From the NCBI RefSeq assembly GCF_007970665.1, contig NZ_CP042430.1, positions 1 through 64,000 on the forward strand: a stretch of 64,000 nt of DNA. The letters are read 5' to 3'. The stretch is from Baekduia soli (GTDB lineage Bacteria; Actinomycetota; Thermoleophilia; Solirubrobacterales; Solirubrobacteraceae). The notes under the pieces were generated by a model. It made no database searches and had not been told where the DNA came from. It saw nothing but the letters and a program-made list of their open reading frames with translations. Positions 34,311-43,138 of this stretch are shown one piece after another. The position numbers were made by a program, and so were the translations under genes. How positions within the stretch are numbered: position 1 is the stretch's first letter; every line of letters begins with the position of its first letter.

Positions 34311-35068
34311 CCGCCCTGCCGCTGCAGGGCCGCCACGCGCTGGTCACCGGCGCGGGGCGCGGGCTGGGCCGCGCCTGCGCGCTGGCGCTGGCGCGGGCGG
34401 GCGCCGACGTCACCGCGCTGTCGCGCACGGACTCCGACCTGGCGTCGCTGGCCGCCGAGGCGGCGGAGGGCCCGGGCGGCCGCGTCTGGCCCCACGCGGC
34501 CGATGCCGGCGACGAGCGGGCCGTGGTCGAGGCCGTCGCGGCGGCCGAGGCGCGGGCGCCGCTGTCGATCCTGCTGGCCTCCGCGGGCACGAACCGTCCG
34601 GGCCCGACCGTCGACGTCACGCTCGAGGACTTCGACGCCATCATGTCGCTCAACGTGCGGGCGGCGTTCGTCGCCTGCCGCGAGGTCGGCCGCCTGCTGC
34701 TCGAGCACGGCCGGCCCGGGCGGATCGTGCTCATGTCCTCGCAGATGGGCAGCGTGGGCTACCCCGGCCGCGCGGTCTACTGCGCCAGCAAGCACGCCGT
34801 CGACGGCCTCACGAAGGCGCTCGCCGTCGAGTGGGCGCCGTCGGGGATCACGGTCAACGCGGTCGCCCCCACGTTCATCCGCACGCCCCTGACCGAGCCC
34901 ATGCTCGCCGACGACGCGTTCCGCGCCGACGTGCTGCGCCGCATCCCCGCCGGCCGGATCGGCGAGGTCTCCGACGTCGCCGGCGCCGTGCTCTACCTCG
35001 TCTCCGACGGTGCCGCCATGGTCACCGGCCACGTCCTGGCCGTCGACGGCGGCTGGACCGCGTGGTGA
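34307..35068 (+). CDS. Short-chain dehydrogenase/reductase (SDR)
   Basis: 253 aa: ALVTGAGRGLGRACALALAR, an Arg in the position favouring NADP (TALSRTDSD), ASAGTNRPGPTVDVTLEDFD, IVLMSSQMGSVGYPGRAVYC with the Tyr and Lys of YCASKHA, VNAVAPTFIRTPLTEPMLAD and the end VDGGWTAW. Last gene of the cupin-dehydrogenase-SDR operon (4-base overlap). Resembles sugar-acid or 3-oxoacyl reductases; substrate unknown. Confidence 0.9.
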   Translation: MTALPLQGRHALVTGAGRGLGRACALALARAGADVTALSRTDSDLASLAAEAAEGPGGRVWPHAADAGDERAVVEAVAAAEARAPLSILLASAGTNRPGPTVDVTLEDFDAIMSLNVRAAFVACREVGRLLLEHGRPGRIVLMSSQMGSVGYPGRAVYCASKHAVDGLTKALAVEWAPSGITVNAVAPTFIRTPLTEPMLADDAFRADVLRRIPAGRIGEVSDVAGAVLYLVSDGAAMVTGHVLAVDGGWTAW

Positions 35069-35081
35069 GCGCGGCGGTCGC

Positions 35082-36848
35082 TCAGCGCCCCGCGCGGAGC
35101 GCCTGCGTGGCCGCGGCGTCGACGCTGCCGTCGCGGCCCAGCACGACGCCGTAACTGCGCCGCGCCTCGTCGAGGTCGACGAAGCCGTCGAGGTAGTCCT
35201 CGGCGACGGCCGCCGGGTCGCGCTCGAACGGGTCGCCGTAGCCCGCCGAGCTGGGGGTCTCGATCCGCAGCAGGTCGCCGTCCTTGAACTCGACCCCCGT
35301 CAGCAGGGCGGGCAGCGACTCCTCGCGCGGTCCGCCGGGGTTTCGCGTCATCGCGGCGGTGACGCCGTCGCTGCCGCCGTAGACGCCCCGGGGCGGGTCG
35401 TAGTGGCGGTCGGCCTCCGACGAGACGTAGCCGTCGGTCAGGTAGCGGGTCTCGCGCACGATCCCCACCCCGCCGCGCCAGCGCCCAGGCGCCGGCGGCT
35501 CGGGGCGCAGCTCGTAGCGCTCGCACCGCAGCGGATAGCGGCCCTCGAGCTCCTCGATCGGGTTGTTGCGCGTGTTGACGAGCAGGCTGTCGACGGAGTC
35601 CAGGCCGTCCATCCCGTAGCGGCCGCCGTAGGAGGACTCGTTGATCTCCATGTACACCCAGTACTGGGACTTCTCGGGCTGGAACCCGCTGTAGGAGATC
35701 GCGTGGCAGACGGCGCCGTTGCCCGCGGTCGTGCGCTCGGGCCACGGGTCCGACAGCGCCAGGATCACGTTGTCGCAGATCCGCTCGCACTTCATGAACC
35801 GCCCGCTGGAGGCGCGCGGGAACCGCGGGTTGTAGATCGTCCCCTCGGGGGCCACGACGGTGATCGCCCGGAAGATCCCATCGTTCTGGGGGACGTGGAC
35901 GTCGCTGAGCGCGTCGTCGAGCAGGATGGTGCGGATGATGTAGTAGGCGGCGACCTGGGTCGCGCCCTCGAACGGCGAGTTGTAGCTCGTCGGGCTCTCG
36001 GCCTCGCTGCCCGTCAGGTCGACGGTGATGTCCGAGCCCGAGACCTCGACCGCGCACTCGACGCGCAGCGGCCGCCCGCGGTCGCGGCCGTTGTCGTCCA
36101 GCCACCCCGTGGGCGCCCGGTAGCGGCCGTCCGGGATCTTCTCGATCTCGCGCCGCATCATGAACTCGGAGTAGTCCATCCACTCCTCGGCGGCGGCGAA
36201 GACGGTGTCCTTGCCGTAGCGCTCCAGGAGCGCGACGAAACGGTCGCGCCCGACGCGGCAGGCGGCGATCATCGCGTCGAGGTCGCCGCGGTTCTCCTCG
36301 GGCACGCGCGTGTTGCCCAGGATGTGGCGCCACAGCTCGCGGTTCAGCGTGCCGGCCTCGTAGATCTTCAGCGCGTCGTAGATCTTGTTCTCGGCCCACA
36401 TGTCGAAGACGTCCATGTTGAGCCCGGGCGCCGCGCCGCCGAGGTCGAGCATGTGCCCCGTGACCCCGGCGAAGGCGACCGCCTCGCCGGCGAAGAAGAT
36501 GGGCATGATGATCGCGGCGTCGGGCGAGTGCGACGCGCCCTTGTAGGGGTGGTTGTGCAGGACGATGTCGCCGTCGGACCAGTCGTCGGCCCACGTCTGG
36601 CGGATGCCGCGGATGTACCAGGGCAGCGACCCGATGTGCATCGGGCTCGTGTCGCTCTCGCAGATCTCGCGGCCCGTGAGGTCGAAGATCCCGGCGCCCA
36701 TGTCCTCGGACTCGCGGATGATGCCCGACAGCGACATCCGGATCTGGACGGAGGCCATCTCCTGGGCGACGGACTCGAACGCGCCGCCGAGCACCCGGAA
36801 GGTGATGGGGTCGAGCCTGCGCTCGGGGCGGGCGGTGGGCTCAGGCAT
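35082..36848 (-). CDS. HyuB-type hydantoinase/oxoprolinase B subunit, pair 2
   Basis: 588 aa, about 33 longer than the HyuB of pair 1 and only distantly similar. Typical parts: LDPITFRVLGGAFESVAQEM, IVLHNHPYKGASHSPDAAII, FAGVTGHMLDLGGAAPGLNM, VDLTGSEAESPTSYNSPFEG, PEKSQYWVYMEINESSYGGR and IETPSSAGYGDPFERDP. The subfamily differs from pair 1 (HNHPYKGASH in place of FNDPYAGATH), so a different substrate, perhaps closer to acetone- or acetophenone-carboxylase types, is likely. The ATG at 36848 overlaps the HyuA stop by 8 bases. Confidence 0.92.
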   Translation of the reverse strand: MPEPTARPERRLDPITFRVLGGAFESVAQEMASVQIRMSLSGIIRESEDMGAGIFDLTGREICESDTSPMHIGSLPWYIRGIRQTWADDWSDGDIVLHNHPYKGASHSPDAAIIMPIFFAGEAVAFAGVTGHMLDLGGAAPGLNMDVFDMWAENKIYDALKIYEAGTLNRELWRHILGNTRVPEENRGDLDAMIAACRVGRDRFVALLERYGKDTVFAAAEEWMDYSEFMMRREIEKIPDGRYRAPTGWLDDNGRDRGRPLRVECAVEVSGSDITVDLTGSEAESPTSYNSPFEGATQVAAYYIIRTILLDDALSDVHVPQNDGIFRAITVVAPEGTIYNPRFPRASSGRFMKCERICDNVILALSDPWPERTTAGNGAVCHAISYSGFQPEKSQYWVYMEINESSYGGRYGMDGLDSVDSLLVNTRNNPIEELEGRYPLRCERYELRPEPPAPGRWRGGVGIVRETRYLTDGYVSSEADRHYDPPRGVYGGSDGVTAAMTRNPGGPREESLPALLTGVEFKDGDLLRIETPSSAGYGDPFERDPAAVAEDYLDGFVDLDEARRSYGVVLGRDGSVDAAATQALRAGR

Positions 36849-38931
36849 CGTGCGCTCCTGCGGCGGGGGTCAGGTCGGCGGTGAGGATCCCGTACGGGTT
36901 GACCTGCACCGTCTGGCCCGGCGGGACGATCGTGGTCGACTCGAACTGCTGGATGACGGCGGGCCCGGCGACGGTCTGGCCGGGCGCCAGGTCGTCGCGG
37001 ACGTAGAACGGGCAGGGCAGCCGCACGGGCTCCCCGGCGACACGGAACCAGACGTCGTGGGTGGCGTGCGGGTCGGCGGCCTCGCGTGGCTCCAGCAGCG
37101 GCCAGACGACCCGCTGCAGCTCGCCGACGCCACGGACGCGGACGTTGACGACCTCGATGGCCTGCTCGCGGTAGGCGCGGTAGTACTCGCGCTCGTGCCG
37201 ATCGTGGAAGGCCTCGGTGAGCCGCGCCAGCCAGTCCTCGGAGGCCTCGCCCTCCGGGCACGCGACGCGCAGCTCGTAGCCCTGGCCGGCGTAGCGGCAC
37301 TCGGCATAGCGCTCCATGCGCCGGTGCGTGGCGGGCACCCGGTCGCGCTCCATGGCCGCCGAGGCCTGGGCCTCGAGCTGCGCGAAGGCGAGGGCGAGCC
37401 CGTCGAGGCCGGACCCCTGGTTGCCGCTGCGCATGACCGTGCGGCCGAACTCGTAGACCGTGTCGCTGGTCAGCAGCCCCAGCGCCGAGGTCAGCCCCGG
37501 GCCGGGCGGGACGACCAGGCGCGGGATGTCCATCCGCGCGGCGATGTCGAACCCGAACAGCGGGCCCGCGCCGCCGAACACGACCAGGCCGAAGTCCCGC
37601 GGGTCCAGGCCCCGGCGCACGCTGCTGGCCTCGATGGCGGTGACCGTCGTCTCCGTGGCGATCTCCAGGATTCCCAGCGCGGCCTCGGCGACGCCGATCC
37701 CGAGCGGCTCGGCCAGCCGGGTGCGGATGGCGTCCTCGGCCAGGCCGGGGTGCAGGGGCAGCGCGCCGGACAGCAGCGCGTCGGCACGGATGCGCCCGAG
37801 CACGACCTCCGCGTCGGTCACCGTCGGCTCCGTGCCGCCCCAGCCGTAGCAGGCGGGCCCCGGCGAGGCGCCCGCGCTGCGCGGGCCCACGCGCATGACG
37901 CCGCCGGCGTCGAGGAAGGCGATGCTGCCGCCGCCCGCCCCGACCGCCTCGCAGTCGAGCATGGGCATCATGGTGTGGTAGCCGCCGACCTGGGAGTCCA
38001 GGATGTGCTTCATCCGGAACTCGCGGTGCGGCGCCACGCCGATGTCCACCGACGTGCCGCCCATGTCGATGGTGATCACGCTGTCGACCCCGGCCAGCTC
38101 GCCGGCCCAGATCCCGCCGAGCACGCCGGCCACGGGCCCCGACATGAGCAGCGAGACCGGCAGCTCGCGGGCGCCCTCGGCCGAGACGACGCCGCCGGCC
38201 GAGTTCATCAGGCGCAGCTCGTCGGGCACCCCGGCGTCCTGCAGCGCCGCGGCGATCCGCCCGACGTACTCGCGCACTGACGGAGCGACGTAGGCGTTCA
38301 GGGCGGTGGTGCTGAAGCGCTCGTACTCGCGGAACTGCGGGATGACCTCCGAGCTCGTGCACACGAACAGCTCCGGGGCCACCTCCTGGCAGATCGCCTT
38401 GGCCCGCGCCTCGTGCTCCGGGTAGAGGTAGGATCACAGGAACCCGATGGCGATGGCCTCCACCCCGCTCTCGCGCAGCTCCACGGCGGCGGCCCGCACG
38501 GCGTCCTCGTCGAGCGGGATGAGCGTCCGGCCGTCGGCGGTCACGCGCTCGGGCACCGGCAGGCGGAACCGGCGGCGCGCCAGCGGGTGCGACTGCCACG
38601 GCAGCTCCTGGAAGAGGCTGAACGAGTAGGGCTTCTTGTGGCGGGCGGTGTGGAGGATGTCGCGGTAGCCCGCGGTCGTGATGAACCCGACGCGCGCGCC
38701 GCGCCGCTGGACCACGACGTTGGTGGCCGTCGTCGTCCCGTGCGAGACGCGCTGCACGCCGTCGAGGTCGATGCCGGCCAGGTCGGCCACGGTCCGGATG
38801 CCCTCCAGTGCGGCGGTCGACGGGTCGGCCGGCGTGGACGGGAGCTTGTGCACCGTCGGACGGCCCAGCTCGTCGTCCCACAGCACGATGTCCGTGAACG
38901 TGCCGCCGACATCCACACCGATCCGCCGCAT
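36841..38931 (-). pseudogene. HyuA-type subunit, pair 2, interrupted by in-frame TGA
   Basis: Full-length HyuA sequence (about 696 codons) broken by one TGA at 38434-38436, codon 166. Before it: MRRIGVDVGGTFTDIVLWDD, HGTTTATNVVVQRRGARVGF, ESGVEAIAIGFL. Directly after it, in the same frame: SYLYPEHEARAKAICQEVAP, FERFSTTALNAYV-type sequence, ITIDMGGTSVDIGVAPHREF, GAGGGSIAFLDAGGVMRVGP. Everything except the stop is intact. Relatives often have Trp or His at this position, so a TGG to TGA change is the simplest explanation. If real, the pair-2 enzyme is dead unless the stop is read through; if it is a base error the gene is normal. Confidence 0.88.
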
Positions 38932-39022
38932 CCGCGTCCGCCCCGTGTCGCCTGTGCCGGCCGTCGGCCGGACCCGCGGGCACCGTAGCCGGGACGCCCC
39001 GGTCGCGTCCAGGGGAGGGCGC

Positions 39023-40603
39023 CTACGGCCCGCTCACCAGCGCCGCGCCCTCGCTGCGAGGGTCGCTGGCCGGTGTCAGCGTGCCGCCGGGCTCGATCCG
39101 GATGGCCTGGGCGTGGCCGACCTGGGCGTCGAAGTCGTCGAGGGCGGTGACCGGCAGGCCCGTCGTGGCCAGCGACGCCCGGGCCGTCGCGGGCACGCGG
39201 CCCTCGGCGAGCACGACGTCGGCCGGCTGGCCGGCACCCGCGCCGCCGACGACCCAGCGCGGGGCGTGCAGCGCCTCCTGCAGGCCGAGGCCGCGGCGCA
39301 GGTGCAGGTGCACATGGGCCAGGATCTGCGCCTGGCCGCTGCCGCCCATCGTGCCGAGCACGAGGACCGGGCGCCCGTCGCGCAGCAGCATGGACGGCAT
39401 GAGCGTGTGGGCCGGGCGCTTGGACGGCTCGAGGCGGTTGGGCGACCCGCGATCCAGCGTGAAGTACGCGCCGCGGTTGTGGCAGATGATCCCCGTGGCC
39501 GGGTCCATGAGACCGGAGCCGAATGCGTGGAACAGGCTCTGGATGAGGCAGACGGCGTTGCCCTCGCCGTCGGCGGTGACGATCGCGACCGTGTCGCCGC
39601 GGGGCCGGGGCCCCGGCTCGCCGCCGCCGGCGGGCGCGTCCCCGGCGGCCGCGCGGCGCGCGACCTCGCGCAGGTGGTCCTCGCCCAGCAGGACGTCGAG
39701 CGGCACGGGCGTGAAGCGCGGGTCGCAGAGGTGGCGGCGGCGGTCCTCCAGCGTCGCCGCCGCGATCCGGGCCAGCGACGCGGCCTGCGGGCCCAGCGGG
39801 TCCAGCGCGGGGTCGACGTGCTCCAGCGCGCCGAGCAGCAGCGCCAGCAGGAACCCCTGCGTGTTGGGGCGGGAGGTCAGCAGCTCGTCCTCGCCCAGCG
39901 CGAAGGACAGCGGCGCGCCGCGCTCGGGCGCGAAGCCCGCGAGGTCCTCGGCGTCGAGGACCGAGCCCTGCGCGCGCAGGAACGCCAGCAGGGACGCTCC
40001 CAGCTCGCCCCGGTACAGCGCGTCGGGCCCGCCGTCGGCCAGGAGCTCCAGGGAGCGGGCCAGCGCAGGCTGGCGCAGCGCGCCGCCCGGCCCGAGCACG
40101 GCGCCGTCGTCGCCGAGGAAGACCTCGCGCATGCCCGGGTCGGCCGCCAGGAGCGCGGCGTCGCCCTGGAGGGCGTGGGCCAGCGACGGCGGCACGGCGA
40201 CGCCCTCGCGGGCCTGCGCCACCGCCGGCGCGAACGCGTCGGCCCACGGCCGCCGTCCCCCCTCCGACCACACCGCGTGCAGCCCCGCGACGAGCCCGGG
40301 GACCGTGATGGGGTCGGTCCCGTGGACCGGCATCTCTGCGTGCCGCGCGCGGACGGCGTCCGGATCGGTCGCGCGCGCCGAGGGACCCGAGGCGTTGATC
40401 TCGACGGTCGGCCGCCCCGCGCGGTGCACGAGCGCGATCAGGTCGCCCCCCAGGGCGCAGTTGTTGGGGTAGACGACGGTCAGCGACAGCGCCGCGGCCA
40501 GCGCGGCGTCCATGGCGTTGCCGCCGTCGCGGTAGGCGGCGATCGCGGCCTCGGAGGCGGCGGCCTGGGGTGCGGCGACGGCACCATGGGTCGGCCGGGT
40601 CAT
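39023..40603 (-). CDS. Gamma-glutamyltransferase family protein
   Basis: 526 aa Ntn-hydrolase, GGT/cephalosporin acylase type. Large-subunit part: AASEAAIAAYRDGGNAMDAA, YPNNCALGGDLIALVHRAGR, EINASGPSARATDPDAVRA. The autocleavage point is the Thr in PRPRGDTVAIVTADGEGNAV. The small subunit follows: LIQSLFHAFGSGLMDPATGI, SKRPAHTLMPSMLLRDGRPV, LGTMGGSGQAQILAHVHLHL. No signal peptide, so it is cytoplasmic, unlike classical exported GGT. In the island it may cleave or transfer an amide-linked acyl group. Confidence 0.9.
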   Translation of the reverse strand: MTRPTHGAVAAPQAAASEAAIAAYRDGGNAMDAALAAALSLTVVYPNNCALGGDLIALVHRAGRPTVEINASGPSARATDPDAVRARHAEMPVHGTDPITVPGLVAGLHAVWSEGGRRPWADAFAPAVAQAREGVAVPPSLAHALQGDAALLAADPGMREVFLGDDGAVLGPGGALRQPALARSLELLADGGPDALYRGELGASLLAFLRAQGSVLDAEDLAGFAPERGAPLSFALGEDELLTSRPNTQGFLLALLLGALEHVDPALDPLGPQAASLARIAAATLEDRRRHLCDPRFTPVPLDVLLGEDHLREVARRAAAGDAPAGGGEPGPRPRGDTVAIVTADGEGNAVCLIQSLFHAFGSGLMDPATGIICHNRGAYFTLDRGSPNRLEPSKRPAHTLMPSMLLRDGRPVLVLGTMGGSGQAQILAHVHLHLRRGLGLQEALHAPRWVVGGAGAGQPADVVLAEGRVPATARASLATTGLPVTALDDFDAQVGHAQAIRIEPGGTLTPASDPRSEGAALVSGP

Positions 40604-40648
40604 GCGGGCATGATCGCCGACGGCCCGCCGACCTGGCACGATCGGGCC

Positions 40649-41053
40649 ATGCGCCGCACGATCACGACGCTGCTGATGTTCGAGGGCCGGGCCGAGGAGG
40701 CGATGCTCCGCTACGCCGAGATCTTCGGCGACGCGGCCATCGAGGCCATCGAGCGCTACGGCCCCGAGGGCCCGGGACCCGAGGGCACCGTGGTGCACGC
40801 GACGCTGCGGCTGGGCGAGCAGCGCGTGCAGTGCACCGACAGCCCGGTCGCGCACGCGTTCACGTTCACGCCGGCGACGTCGCTGATGGTCGACTGCGAC
40901 AGCGAGGCCGAGGTGCAGCGGCTCTTCGAGGCGCTCGGGCAGGCCGGCGAGGTCCTCATGCCGCTGGACGCGTACCCGTTCAGCCCGCGGTTCGGCTGGG
41001 TCAACGACCGCTTCGGCGTCTCGTGGCAGCTGCGCTTCGTCCCGCCGGCCTGA
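40649..41053 (+). CDS. VOC-family (PhnB-like) protein
   Basis: 134 aa of the glyoxalase/PhnB fold: RRTITTLLMFEGRAEEAMLR, AIEAIERYGPEGPGPEGTVV, ATLRLGEQRVQCTDSPVAHA, DSEAEVQRLFEALGQAGEVL and RFGWVNDRFGVSWQLRF. Members bind metals or small ligands; most have no assigned reaction. Divergent from the GGT-like gene. The start is the ATG at 40649, fitting the family N-terminus better than an upstream ATG at 40611. Confidence 0.85.
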   Translation: MRRTITTLLMFEGRAEEAMLRYAEIFGDAAIEAIERYGPEGPGPEGTVVHATLRLGEQRVQCTDSPVAHAFTFTPATSLMVDCDSEAEVQRLFEALGQAGEVLMPLDAYPFSPRFGWVNDRFGVSWQLRFVPPA

Positions 41054-41062
41054 CCGCCCGCG

Positions 41063-42604
41063 CTACCAGGTGTCCACGGTCCGCCCGCTGGCCTGCGGCG
41101 TCCCGGCCGCGATGAGCGTCGCGGCCAGCACGGCGCGCGTCTCGGCGGGGTCGATCACGTCGTCGAGCTCGAAGAGCTCGGCGGCGTTGATGGCCTTGGC
41201 GTTCTCCTGCGCCGCCGCGGTCAACTCGCGCACGCGCTCCTCGCGCTCGGCCTCGTCGGCGATCGCCTCGAGGTCGCGGCGCATCGCCAGGCGCACCGCG
41301 CCCTCCAGGCCCATCGGGCCCAGGTGCGCCCCCGGCCAGGCGACCGTGAGCACGGGCTCGTGCAGGCTGCCGCCGACCATGGCCTGGGCGCCCAGGCCAT
41401 AGCCCCGGCGCAGCACGACCGCCAGCAGCGGCACGGTCAGCGCCGCGCCGGCGACGAGCATCCGCGACGTGTGGCGCACCAGGGCGCTGGCCTCGTGGCG
41501 CGGCCCGACCATGAAGCCGGGCGTGTCGACGAGCGAGATCACCGGCAGGCCGAACGCGTCGCAGAGCTGCAGGAAGCGCGCGGCCTTGTCGGCCGACTCG
41601 GCCATGATCGCGCCGGCCACGTACTTGGTGTTGTTGGCCAGGACGCCCACCGGCCGGCCCTCGATGCGCGCCAGCGCGGTGACCATCTCGCGCGCGAAGT
41701 TCGGGCGCAGCACCGTGACCGAGCCCTCGTCGGCCAGCCCGCGGATGACCGGCACGACGTCGTAGGCGCGGCGGCCGCTCTCGGGCAGCAGGTCGCGCAG
41801 CCGCGTCTGGTCGGGCGCCGTGAACGCCTCGGCCGGGCCCTGGAAGTAGCCCAGCAGCACCTTGGTGACCGCGACGGCCTCGGCCTCGTCGGCCACGACG
41901 AGGTCCACGCAGCCGTTGGGCTCCTGCATGCTCATCGGGCCGACGTCGTCGGGCGCGACATCGCCGAGGCCGCCGCCGGCGATCATCGCCGGGCCGCCCA
42001 TGCCCAGCGACGCGTCCTGCGTGGCGATGATGAGGTCCGAGCAGCCCGCGATGACGGCGTTGCCGGCGAAGCAGCGCCCCTTGACGATCGCGATGCGCGG
42101 CACGCGGCCGGCCAGGCGCGCCCAGAACGCGAAGGCGCGCGTGTGCAGCCACGAGACGGCGGGGAAGTCGGTCTCCCCCGGCCGGCCGCCCCCGCCCTCG
42201 GCGAAGAAGACGACGGGCAGCTCGAGGCGCTCGATGAGCTCGAACAGCCGGTCCTTCTTCTGGTGTCCGAGCATGCCCTGGGTCCCGGCCAGCACCGTGT
42301 AGTCGTAGGCCAGCACGGCGCACGGGTGCCCGCCGATCCGCGCGGTCCCGGCGACCAGGCCGTCGGCCGGCGTGTTGGCGACGAGGTCGTCGACGTCGCG
42401 GCGCGCGCGCTGGGCCGCGATCGCGAAGCGCCCGTACTCGACCCAGGACCCCTCGTCGACGAGGTCGGCGACGTTCTCGCGCGCCGTGCGGCCTCCGCGC
42501 TCGTGGCGCCGGGCGACGGCCTCGGCGCGCGCGGCGTCCTCGGTCAGCGCGCGGCGGCGCAGCACCTCGGCCAGGTCGTCGCGGATCGCGGGCGTGTCGC
42601 TCAT
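41063..42604 (-). CDS. Acyl-CoA carboxylase carboxyltransferase subunit
   Basis: 513 aa with both crotonase-like halves. N half: GGRTARENVADLVDEGSWVE, PCAVLAYDYTVLAGTQGMLG, PVVFFAEGGGGRPGETDF, KGRCFAGNAVIAGCSDLIIA. C half: FGLPVISLVDTPGFMVGPRH, MLVAGAALTVPLLAVVLRRG, AWPGAHLGPMGLEGAVRLAM. It transfers CO2 from carboxybiotin to an acyl-CoA such as propionyl- or methylcrotonyl-CoA. The biotin carboxylase partner is not in the window. A propionyl-type carboxylase would fit a pathway ending in short acyl-CoA units. Confidence 0.92.
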   Translation of the reverse strand: MSDTPAIRDDLAEVLRRRALTEDAARAEAVARRHERGGRTARENVADLVDEGSWVEYGRFAIAAQRARRDVDDLVANTPADGLVAGTARIGGHPCAVLAYDYTVLAGTQGMLGHQKKDRLFELIERLELPVVFFAEGGGGRPGETDFPAVSWLHTRAFAFWARLAGRVPRIAIVKGRCFAGNAVIAGCSDLIIATQDASLGMGGPAMIAGGGLGDVAPDDVGPMSMQEPNGCVDLVVADEAEAVAVTKVLLGYFQGPAEAFTAPDQTRLRDLLPESGRRAYDVVPVIRGLADEGSVTVLRPNFAREMVTALARIEGRPVGVLANNTKYVAGAIMAESADKAARFLQLCDAFGLPVISLVDTPGFMVGPRHEASALVRHTSRMLVAGAALTVPLLAVVLRRGYGLGAQAMVGGSLHEPVLTVAWPGAHLGPMGLEGAVRLAMRRDLEAIADEAEREERVRELTAAAQENAKAINAAELFELDDVIDPAETRAVLAATLIAAGTPQASGRTVDTW

Positions 42605-42636
42605 GTCCGGCAGGCTGCCAGGTCGGGTAGGACCGT

Positions 42637-42996
42637 GTGCAGCCCGTGGCCTCCTACACCGTCAACCCGGCCGCCGCCGCCCACGCGCAGCGGCTCATCG
42701 ACGCCCGCCAGTACGTCCTGCGCAGCGACTGGGGCCGCGTGCAGCCCGGGGCCCAGGCCGAGAACGCCTACCTGGAGCGCCACGGCTGGGAGGAGTACGC
42801 GGCCTGGCACCTCGGGCTCACCGACGGCGCGGCCGACGAGACCAAGGCGCGCTACGCGTTCGCCTACGGCGACCTGCGCCGCGTGCACCGGATGGGCCTG
42901 ATCGCCTGCATGTACCGCGCCGCGGAGTGGCGCCACAAGGCGATCGAGCTCGCTGCCCACGAGCTGCTGCAGCGCCTGGACGCACGGAGCGGGTAG
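42637..42996 (+). CDS. Conserved-looking hypothetical protein
   Basis: 119 aa starting at a GTG. Helical, soluble, with aromatic-rich stretches: VLRSDWGRVQPGAQAENAYL, RHGWEEYAAWHLGLTDGAAD, YAFAYGDLRRVHRMGLIACM and RAAEWRHKAIELAAHELLQR. The clean composition and lack of a competing gene support it as real. I do not know a function. It stands before the repeat at 43025 and exonuclease III. Confidence 0.75.
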   Translation: MQPVASYTVNPAAAAHAQRLIDARQYVLRSDWGRVQPGAQAENAYLERHGWEEYAAWHLGLTDGAADETKARYAFAYGDLRRVHRMGLIACMYRAAEWRHKAIELAAHELLQRLDARSG

Positions 42997-43024
42997 GGCG
43001 CCCCGGGCGTCGTCCGCCGGTGCC

Positions 43025-43079
43025 CTGGTCACCTTGACCGGCGATATGCACGTCAAGGTGACCACGACCGTCACGGAAC
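43025..43079 (+). repeat. 55-base intergenic repeat, copy B, with perfect 12-base hairpin arms
   Basis: Matches 22515-22569. GGTCACCTTGAC (43027-43038 region) and GTCAAGGTGACC are exact inverted repeats separated by 13 bases containing GATAT. The last 20 bases are identical to copy A. It lies 30 bases after a gene end and 60 before the exonuclease III start, so it could be a terminator-like hairpin, an operator or a mobile repeat. The absence of a T-run argues against a standard terminator. Confidence 0.7.
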
Positions 43080-43138
43080 ACGCACGCGCCGGGGCGGGCG
43101 CGGCGCCGTGCCGGCGCGACCACGTACCGTTGGGAGCG

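Noticed and set aside
38434-38436. HyuA pair 2 as a selenoprotein
   Set aside because: The position is not a catalytic Cys in the family and I see no stem-loop typical of a selenocysteine signal just after the TGA. A point change is simpler.
43025-43079. Rho-independent terminator
   Set aside because: The stem is strong but no T-run follows, and copy A of the same repeat does not form the stem.
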